Positions 12,501-21,075 of a stretch of 64,000 nucleotides of DNA are shown piece by piece (the first letter of the stretch is position 1; every line of letters begins with the position of its first letter). A model generated the notes under the pieces. It searched no databases. It had not been told where the DNA came from and worked only from the letters and a program-made list of their open reading frames with translations. Position numbers and translations under genes: made by a program. Source of the DNA: Closterium sp. NIES-65 (taxonomy: Eukaryota > Streptophyta > Zygnematophyceae > Desmidiales > Closteriaceae); assembly GCA_948144175.1 (NCBI GenBank), contig CANXME010001984.1:124001-188000 (forward strand). Direction: 5' to 3'.

Positions 12501-15500
12501 TTTCGCAGTGCTTTCTCTGTCCATCATCCCCACCCTGCGCTCCCTTCACCACCCTGCGCTCTCCCTGTGCACCCTGCGCTCTCCCTGTCCCACCCTGTAC
12601 ACTCTGCTGCAGGATCTGATTCGCTCAGCCATCATGGATTCGCTGGTCTGGCCGGTGCGCCATGTCATCCCCATTGTGCCCGGCAACTATGAGTGAGTTG
12701 CTGCCTGTACAAGTCTCACTGCCTTGTGAGTCGACTCAAATCAAAAGTCATGGCATCCCCATCGTGCCCGGCAATTATGAGTAAGTTGCTGCCCCCATCG
12801 TGCCCGGCAATTATGAGTAAGTTGCTGCCCCCATCGTGCCCGGCAATTATAAGTAAGTTGCTGCCCCCACCGTGCCCGGCAATTATGAGTAAGTTGCTGC
12901 CCCCATCGTGCCCGGCAATTATGAGTAAGTTGCTGCCCCCATCTTGCCCGGCAATTATGAGTAAGTTGCTGCCTGTACGTGTGTGTAGCTCCAGTTGCCT
13001 CCGTGAATTCCTCTCCTGTTCTTCATCCCATCGAGCTCTCACGTTGCCTTTTACCCCCCCTACTATCTTCTTCCACCCCTCATTCCCCACACCCTGACCC
13101 CATATTCCCCACATCCCAACCCCCTCCTCCAATCCCCACTTTCCCCCCTTCCCTCAACGCCAATCCCACCCTCTCCGCTACTTCTAAATGGGCACAGTGG
13201 GACTGTTAACGTTGAAACTCATGGAGGGCATTTCAATGTATCGTGAAACCCACTCTTATTCCACATGACTCACTCTTATTGCCCAACAACCCCCCCCCCC
13301 CCCCCCCCCCCCCAAGGTACCTACAGATGCGCACGGTGGGCGTGCTGGAGGTGAAGCTGGTGGAGGGCAGGGACCTCGTGAACCCCCCATTGCTCATTTC
13401 AAGCCCTTCCCCTCTTCTGTTTCTCTCCCGCTCCCCCCAGGTACCTACAGATGCGCACGGTGGGAGTGCTGGAGGTGAAGCTGGTGGAGGGGAGGGACCT
13501 CGTGAACCTGTCGCTGCTCGGCACCATCGACCCCTACGCCACTCTCTTCGTTCGCCCCATCCCTGCCCGCACCCGCCGCAGCCGCACCATTGTGAGTCCG
13601 AACCGAACCCTCCACGGAAGCACTTCGAGTCTTTCACGAACTACTGCTCCCCCTCCACGAACCACTGCTCCCCCTCCACGAACCACCGCTCCCCCTCCAC
13701 GAACCACCGCTCCCCCTCCACGAACCATCGGGATGAACCTCCATGCCATGGGACCATTATAATTCTTCAACTTGACAAACCATTGTAATTGGTGTGGCAT
13801 CCCCTTCCCGTTCAGCTGCTGTGGAGATTCAGCTAATTCGTAGATGTGGAAATAGGAGGAGCGAATGGCATGGAGGCACAGATGCACATCTGGCTTTCAA
13901 GTGCTCTGAGGCACAGAGACTGACTGATCTCCACTCTCCCCTTTCTTGCCTCCCTCCCTTGCGTTGGCAGGCCAACTCGGTGAACCCACTTTGGAACCAC
14001 TCGTTTGAATTCACCGTGGAGGACCCCGAGACACAGAGGCTCGTCATCAAGGTGAGGGTACAGTCTGTAACAGGCTGTGAAAGGTGTAACAGGTGTAGCT
14101 TCAAGGGAAATTCGGTCTGGTGAACGTGAGAGTTGAGATTAGAGCACGCTCTATGCCTGCATGTCCGATGTTGGCCCTCCTGCTTCCTTCTTTACTCTCT
14201 TTCTTGCTCTTTGAGCTCTCCCTGCTGCCTGCGTCAGTGGTGGGACGACCAGGAGCGGTCCGTGCGGCAGGAGGATGAAAGGCAGTGCGAGGCACCCCGC
14301 AGCTCACCCATGGCCTGCTTCCCCTTGCCCTCCCATCCCATCCCCATGCATCACTTGCAGGTGTGGGATGACCAGGAGCTGACGGCATCTCAGCCAGTGG
14401 GGCAGGCGGCCATTGTACTGGCAGACCTGCCTCCACTCACACAACCTTCCTCCCCTTCCCGCACCTTCTCCGCCACGCCTCACCCCCCCACCGCATGCAT
14501 CACGAACAGGTGTGGGATGACCAGGAGCTGACGGCATCTCAGCCAGTGGGGCAGGCGGCCATTGTACTGGCAGACCTGCCCCCGCTGAAGCTGGTGGACC
14601 GGTGGGTGCCCGTGGTGAAGGACGTGGACGACCCCAAGGCTGACACCCGCCCTCGCGGCTCGGTGCGTGTGGAGGTGCTGGCATGGGGTAGCAGCAGATA
14701 GCTTGTCATAACACAGCATGCAATGCAATCCCATGACGTAGCATGCCATTAGATAACAGACAAGGCAACGCAATGCAATCCCCCACTCTACCTCCCCCAC
14801 TCTACTTTCAGTCAACTCACAACGTTCCTTCTCCTTCACTCTCTCCCCTCCTCCCCACCCACCCCCGCTTCTCATCTCTCAGCTGCATCTGGAGCTGCTC
14901 TACCGGCCTGTGGACGAGAACGGGGTGCTGCTCGCCCCAGCCTACTTCACCCCACCAGCTCCCAAGACGCTCCAGGAGGCAACAGCAGCAGCCAACGCTG
15001 CAGAGGCACGGAAAACGCGGCAGGCGGGCGTGGGGTTTCTGAGCCCTATCAAGGCGCAGCAGCAGGAGGAGGGCGAAGAGGGGGGTGATGTGCCGGCGAT
15101 GGCTCTGGGTGGGGATCAGGGGGGGCTGGGGGTGGAGGACGGGGAGACCAAGTACTTGAGAGGCGTGCTGCAGGTGGTGCTGCTGTCGGGGCGAGAGCTC
15201 GTGGCGTGTGATATGAATGGGCTCAGTGACCCGTTTGCTGTTCTTGAGGTACGCACGCTCCTGCTGTGTTTTGAGGATGTGAGAGAACAGATCTAAGGGA
15301 TCTATGAAGTGTGGTTGTCATTATCTTCTCACATGACCTTCTCTCTCCCTCTCTCTCCCACCTCTCTCAACCGCTCTGCCTACCTGCAGCTACAGCTGGG
15401 AGGGCAGAGGAGGAAGTCACAGGTGGTGAAGAAGACGCTGGAGCCGGAGTGGAATGAGAACTTTGAATTCCTGGTGGAGGACGGCAAGCACGACATGCTC

Positions 15501-18049
15501 GTGGTGGGGCTCTTTGACCACGACCTGCTGGGCAAGAAGGTGAGCTTCTCTCATCAGGAAGGGCTTGCTGTTAGGTCGTGCGTCAGTCTGCAACAGCCAA
15601 CTTTGAGTTTCTCGTGGAGGACAGCAAGCACGACATGCTCGTGGTGGGGCTTATCGACCACGACCTGCTGGGCAAGAAGGTGGGCTTTCCTTATAACGTG
15701 TTGCTGGTGAGTATCTGTCACGGCCTTGGTGGAGGATGATTCCATGCCTGCCACTGTCCTCCACGCCCTCCCCAAGGTAAGTCAGCTTCACATCAGCATC
15801 AGCATCAGCATCACATCAGCATCAGCATCAGCATCAGCATCACATCAGCATCAGCATCAGCATCAGCATCAGCATCAGCATCAGCATCAGCATCAGCATC
15901 ACATCAGCATCAGCATCAGCATCAGCATCACATCAGCATCAGCATCACATCTGCATCACATCAGCATCACATCAGCATCAGCATCACATCAGCATCAGCA
16001 TCAGCATCACATCAGCATCAGCATCACATCAGCATCAGCATCAGCATCAGCATCAGCATCACATCAGCATCAGCATCAGCATCAGCATCACATCAGCATC
16101 AGCATCAGCATCACATCAGCATCAGCATCACATCAGCATCAGCATCACATCAGCATCACATCAGCATCACATCAGCATCAGCATCACATCAGCATCAGCA
16201 TCAGCATCACATCAGCATCAGCATCACATCAGCATCAGCATCAGCATCAGCATCAGCATCACATTAGCATCAGCATCAGCATCAGCATCAGCATCAGCAT
16301 CAGCGGATCAGCATCAGCGCATCAGCATCAGCGTATCAGCATCAGCATCAGCATCAGCGCATCAGCATCAGCATCAGCGTCAGCGCATCAGCATCAGCAT
16401 CAGCGCATCAGCATCAGCATCAGCATCAGCGGATCAGCATCAGCGCATCAGCATCAGCATCAGCATCAGCATCAGCGCATCAGCATCAGCATCAGCGTCA
16501 GCGCATCAGCATCAGCATCAGCATCAGCGCATCAGCATCAGCGCATCAGCGCATCAGCATCAGCATCAGCATCATCGCATCAGCATCAGCATCACATCAG
16601 CATCAGCATCACATCAGCATCAGCATCAGCATCACATCAGCATCAGCATCAGCGCATTAGCATCATCGCATCAGCATCAGCATCAGCATCAGCGCATCAG
16701 CATCAGCGCATCAGCATCAGCATCAGCATCAGGGCATCAGCATCAGCGCATCAGCATCAGCGCATCAGCATCAGCATCAGCATCAGCGCATCAGCATCAG
16801 AGCATCATCATCAGCGCATCAGCATCAGCGCATCAGCATCAGCGCATCAGCATCAGCGCATCAGCATCAGCATCAGCGGATCAGCATCAGCATCAGCATC
16901 AGCGCATCAGCATCAGCGCATCAGTATCAGCGCATCAGCATCAGCGCATCAGCATCAGCATCAGCGCATCAGCATCAGTGCATCAGCATCAGCATCAGCT
17001 TCAGCTTTCCGCATCAGCATCAGCGCATCAGCATCAGTATCAGCTTTCCACATCAGCATCAGCGCATCAGCATCAGCATCAGCATCAGCATCAGCATCAG
17101 CGCATCAGCATCAGCATCAGTGCATCAGCATCAGCGCATCAGCGTCAGCATCACATCAGGACAGCATGCCTCGCAGCAGCTGTCGAACAGACAAGCACGA
17201 CATGCTCGTCGTGGTTGCACTGTTCGACCATGACCTGCTGGGCAAGAAGGTGAGAGCTCCTCATGACTCGTTGGGCCAGAGGTGAGAGCTGGGCAAGAAG
17301 GTGAGAGCTCCTCATGACTCGCTGTTACGTGGAGCGTCAACGGGTGTGATCTGAGGCACCGTGCAGTGCAGCGACTGGGGAAGGATGGCAAGCACGACAC
17401 GCTGGTGGTGAGGCTCTTGGACCACGACAGCTGGCCAAAAGGTGAGTGAGAGTTCCTGTGTGGGTTGCTGTTGGCTAACGGTCAGTCATCAAAGGTGTGC
17501 TCTTCGGCACCTTTCACTTTCTTGCCAGCTTTGTGTTCCTCGTGGAGGATGACTACGGCTACGACTACGACCATACTACGATGAGCATTGCATGCTCGTG
17601 GTGGGGCTCTTCGACTACGACCTGCATGACTTGGATGAGAACCCCCTTCCCTGTATGACTTTGGTTGCCTGCATGTGATATATAATGTAGTCCTCATGCA
17701 TTTGGTATGGCTGGCAAGAGAGTCAGTATGTGTAGGCTGGTGGTGATGCATGAATTGCTGAGCTGGGATGCGCATGCGGGCTTCGTTTCTGCTTATGTTA
17801 CTCTTGGATGGAATAAGCATGCTCATTCTGGTATGTTGCTGAAAATTCTGCATATGTCTGTACTTGTTTTTGTCTAGCCAATGCCATGATCCATATCTTG
17901 ATGTCCCAAATTTGCAGGATAACATGGGTCGGCTGGGTGTGAGCCTCTCGAGAGTAATGATGGAGGGGCATATTGAAAACGAGTTCCAACTCATGGATGT
18001 GCCTCATGGATGGTTGAATTTGAAGTTAACATGGAAGCCTGTACCATAG
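9589..18049 (+). CDS. Plant synaptotagmin of the SYT4/SYT5 (NTMC2 type 2) class, 597 aa, 14 exons
   Basis: Exons 9589-9693, 9817-9921, 10069-10119, 10378-10498, 10631-10752, 11095-11196, 12067-12141, 12613-12692, 13441-13591, 13971-14051, 14510-14662, 14883-15248, 15390-15539 and 17918-18049 join in frame (1794 nt). Order of parts: N-terminal membrane anchor (residues about 3-25), SMP lipid-transfer domain (about 40-250, with KLIPKELYPTW, PCFGAIVFAF and SLVWPVRHVIPIVPGNYE), C2A (about 255-380) and C2B (about 468-595). The family tethers the endoplasmic reticulum to the plasma membrane; that role is inferred. In C2A the first Ca-binding Asp of loop 1 seems lost (NLSLLGTIDPYA against the usual D before the GxSDPY), while C2B keeps CDMNGLSDPF. 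Many exon fragments are duplicated: exon 5 tail (10825-10902), exon 6 (array at 11297), exon 7 (11890-11952), exon 8 tail (array at 12745), exon 9 (13317-13385), exon 11 (14361-14440) and exon 13 (15608-15680, 17190-17250, 17387-17440, 17570-17630). Confidence 0.9.
11297..11876 (+). repeat. 32-bp minisatellite derived from synaptotagmin exon 6
   Basis: About 18 nearly perfect copies of a 32-bp unit (CATCAACACAACACCATCCC followed by ATGCTTTGGCCT) fill the intron between exons 6 and 7. The unit matches the 3' half of exon 6, where CCCCTCATCCCCACCATCCC is followed by ATGCTTCGGC. The array starts straight after an interrupted palindrome (arms CTGAGGCG and GCGCCTCAAAA, 11254-11281). An altered copy of exon 7 sits at its far end. 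The array is open in several frames, which gives false long ORFs. Confidence 0.9.
12745..12975 (+). repeat. 36-bp minisatellite derived from the end of synaptotagmin exon 8 plus its donor site
   Basis: Six to seven copies of a 36-bp unit (CCATCGTGCCCGGCAATTAT, then GAGTAAGTTGCTGCCC) follow exon 8. Each copy repeats the last bases of the exon (CCCGGCAACTATGA) together with its 5' splice site, so the intron carries a ladder of potential donors. The first copy begins just after the palindrome-like GTGAGTCGACTCAAA at 12726-12740. Confidence 0.9.
15786..17157 (+). repeat. 1.4-kb CAGCAT hexamer array in the last synaptotagmin intron
   Basis: The stretch is built of CAGCAT with interspersed CACAT, CAGCGCAT, CAGCGT and CAGCGGAT variants. 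CACAT interruptions dominate the first third and CAGCGCAT the rest, showing higher-order structure. It lies in the 2.4-kb intron before the final exon, between degenerate copies of exon 13. It is open in frame for about 500 codons as a Ser/His/Gln/Ala/Ile repeat, which I treat as non-coding. Confidence 0.95.
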
Positions 18050-18927
18050 ACTGTAAGGGGACTGAGATTATTGATTTAACTCATTAATGATAAATGAGTA
18101 TGGAGCTGTTTCGTATCTGTTGTATGGAGGAATAGGAACTCTTATTTGACATGTGGGAGCTTAGTGTCCCAATCGAAAGGGCACTGTAGTATTGCGGGCA
18201 TGAGAGTTCATTGCATTTAGGATCTGTTGGCCTTATATCGGCAATAGGTAATGTATTGTACCCTGAATCCCAGTCGAATGCACCGTGTCGCGGCATTTCC
18301 AACGATTGACCTGTCCAAATTCGACCGCCCTTGCAAGCCACCCGAGCCTTCAGCGATTTGTTCGTGCGATGACACCCTGGTGTTACACACCTGCAAGTAA
18401 CTTCTTCGCGATAGGACGAAGAGATTTTGCGACGACTCGAATCCAGCCAATTCGAAAGGCATCTTTTTGGGACTTGCTGCGCTGGCGCGCTTTGGTGACT
18501 CCGTTGCTGCTCGGTCACGAGGCGCTTCCAGAAATCTCGCCCGAAATGTGAGTCGCAGACTCGTCGTCATATCGGATTACCAGCCACTGTAATTCTCAAT
18601 TCGTCGTCGCATTCCACCATCCAGCCATCCATCGACCTCGCGAATTCGCAATGTCACCCACAATCCATCGCCAAGTCCGTCGCTATGTTTTATTGCGAGC
18701 TCAGCACTGAAAAGGGCCTTGTAGCTCTTTTTCCTGCAGTCAGCCATTCAGTCATTAGTCAGACTTTAGTAGGCTCCGTAGCAACGGATTCTAGTGTAGG
18801 ACCTGAGTGATCAGCCCATGTTTCACGGCTTCAACCCAGTAACGCAGGTTGATAAACGAGCCGTGACGTTAGAGAACGAGCAGTGGAGACAGTGGTGGGT
18901 AAATTGAATACGGTTCATTGATCTTCA

Positions 18928-19499
18928 ATGGCGTATCAAGGGCCTCCTGTCACAGCACCGCCCAATCAAGGTGTGACGCGTGTTGCCTCTGTAGCAGCAA
19001 TCTATCGCATGCTTCAAATACTGCGCTTGTTTTCGATCCTCCAATTCAGCCGCTAGGTTGAAATACAATTCCCTGGACGCAACTAACCCGTCGCACACTC
19101 ATCTGCAGGTTATCATTTCTGTCGCGACGGCCATTCGTCTCCGCCTGACTGCACGTCGCCCACGGAAGCCTTCACTAACCCCCTCAGCCTCAGCCGCAGC
19201 AGTAGCAGCGGCAGCGGCAGCGGCGCGGGGCACTACTACCAGTACTACCATTGCGACTCGCCGCCGCCGTGCAGTGGCGTGATCGTGACGAACAAAGACG
19301 CGAGCTTCTACGACAACTGCTGCGTCGCGCTGTAAGCTGACAAGCTGATACGCCAATAAGCTGTTATCGACTCTTTTTGCTCCGTTAGCAAAGTGTGAGT
19401 GTCGTACAAGACAGTTTGTTCATGGCTGACGCGCGTGTCTCTTGTTCCTGCAGAGTATCGGTGCTCTGCTGCTGCTGGGTAATAGACGGCTTCGTCTGA
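18928..19499 (+). CDS. CYSTM (cysteine-rich transmembrane module) peptide, 103 aa, three exons
   Basis: Exons 18928-18970, 19109-19331 and 19454-19499 join in frame (312 nt). The product begins MAYQGPPVTAPPNQGY, as plant CYSTM proteins do with a separate short first exon. It has a Ser/Gly/Tyr-rich middle containing CDSPPPCSG and ends in NCCVALVSVLCCCWVIDGFV, a Cys-clustered hydrophobic module typical of CYSTM tails (PF12734). CYSTM proteins are small membrane-associated, stress-related peptides; that role is inferred from the family. If exon 2 were read through instead of spliced, the protein would stop at 19335 after 89 residues without the module. The acceptor TTCCTGCAG before exon 3 supports splicing. 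The middle region has extra cysteines that are unusual for the family. Confidence 0.6.
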
Positions 19500-20680
19500 C
19501 CGTCGTCCGTCTGGACTCCCATCGCCTGACCACCTTCATTTGAAGGACTGAACTCGCACTGCTGAGTCGCGCAACGGAAACAAGCTTCGGATTCCAGGCA
19601 AAAGCAGCCTTTGATGCTCTCTGCGTTCCATTTTTGTTGGTGCTGAGTGGGTGTTTCCATACGAAGTATGGATAGGAATGTTTGCTTTCTAGGTTGTACA
19701 ATAATTGATTGCCATCAGAATTCTCAGAGTACGGTACAAGAACAAGAACCATAGCAAGTAAGCTGTCATGCACAGTAGTGTGTAGTTGTGCAGGGTATGC
19801 TTTTGCACGGCAATTTGAAGGCTTGTTGAAGAGAAGTGGGGTGTGTGTATTGGGGGAGAGGGGGGAGACATTTCAAGAAGAAATAAGGGCGTGCTACATT
19901 TTTTATATTCGCTGAAAGTCCGGACGGCTGTGACCAATGCGACGTCGTAAGGAGGCAGTACGAAAGATACGACGTCGTTTAGACCCTGACGACCTCACTG
20001 CTGAGTCTTGTAACCACACAATCGTCCGGACGGCTGGCTGTCCGGACGAAAAAAATGAAAAATGTAACACGCCCTAAAATACTAGCAAATTATAAAACAG
20101 CCCCTTCACACCCAACCCAACCCAGTGTCAAAATTGCCCTAAGATGCTCTTTTAACTAGTAACATATAAACCTAGATAGAGTAGCTTAGCCACCACCTTT
20201 GTGACACCATAACCCTGACAGGTAGGCAGGGACACACCACATCACTAGTCACGAAGGTTTTTCCACGCTGAGTCAGCACATCCCCAGCAGACGCTTTCCG
20301 GACCTGCCACCACCACGGGCAAAACAAGTCCCCGTCCCCACAGCGCATGAGGGGGGGTGCTTTTTCCAGCCCACGCTTTGTTTATCCTTTCTGCCAGGTT
20401 CCTCTGCTCGAAGTGTCCTTCTCCGAGTAACTCCTGCTCGTGCCGTCCCATGCACGCCACCAGCAGCAATGGAATGGCACATGCACCATGTGCATGGGGA
20501 GGCAATTCTATTGTCAAACACCTGCTTCTCCAGTATCCACTCATCCCCTTGGCACGACCAGCTCACCCCTCCTCCTCCTCGCCCATCTATCCCCATCCTC
20601 CCCCCCACACCCTCACGTCCATTTGACCCTCATACCTCTTTGAGGCACCTTGAAGTTGCCCACATCATGCCATGTCACGC
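19500..20680. other. Intergenic region, no gene recognised
   Basis: The segment downstream of the CYSTM gene contains AT-richer sequence and no exon I can support on either strand. Two related short blocks containing CGTCCGGACGGCTG occur near 19920 and 20025, together with two ACGACGTCGT-like stretches, which may be decayed inverted-repeat sequence. The 20640 area has a weak TTTGAGGCACCTTGAA palindrome next to the first metallo-beta-lactamase exon copy. Confidence 0.4.
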
Positions 20681-20689
20681 TGCCTAATG

Positions 20690-21010
20690 CTTGCACCCAT
20701 GCACCTCTCCCCCCACCTGCTGCAGCATCGCATCCCTCTGCCCCTCGCTGGCCCACTGACGCACACGCGCACTCATGCACCTCCACACTGCATGCATTGG
20801 CCCTAGCCCAGCCGCGTCTGCTCCCCCGCCACCACGTGCGGCAGCATAGCGACCCTCTGCTCCTTGCTGGCCACAGCACACAAGCGCACTCATGCACCTC
20901 CCCCACCCCCCCCCCCCCCACCTCCCTAGTGGCCCCGCCGCAGCAGCGCCTCGTCGCCTGCCACCACGTGCTGCTGCATCGCGTCCCTCTGCTACTCACT
21001 GAACAAGTGT
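20690..21010 (-). pseudogene. Three decayed copies of the last Fd-MBL exon
   Basis: On the minus strand, three segments repeat the end of the adjacent gene's last exon, whose product reads EQQRDAMLQQVVAGEEALL. Copy 1 (about 21000-20925) reads QRDAMQQHVVAGDEALLRRG but has a TAG in place of the first Gln codon. Copy 2 (about 20885-20815) reads EQRVAMLPHVVAGEQTRLG. Copy 3 (about 20760-20700) reads EGQRDAMLQQVGGE. They lie downstream of the stop at 21076 and are probably non-coding or 3' UTR. Confidence 0.75.
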
Positions 21011-21075
21011 GTGCGCCATGAGTGCTCCCATGCACTACCCCACGGCGTCACCCATGCTCCCATGCATGCCCCTTC

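Noticed and set aside
15726-17285. A 519-codon open frame of Ser/His/Gln/Ala/Ile repeats on the plus strand
   Set aside because: It is the translation of the CAGCAT array within the last synaptotagmin intron; flanking exons join without it.
18217-18570. Minus-strand frame starting MTTSLRLTFRARFLEAPRD with a donor-like GTGTGT after about 60 codons
   Set aside because: The N-terminus looks like a mitochondrial presequence, but no second exon or family match could be found, so it is left out.
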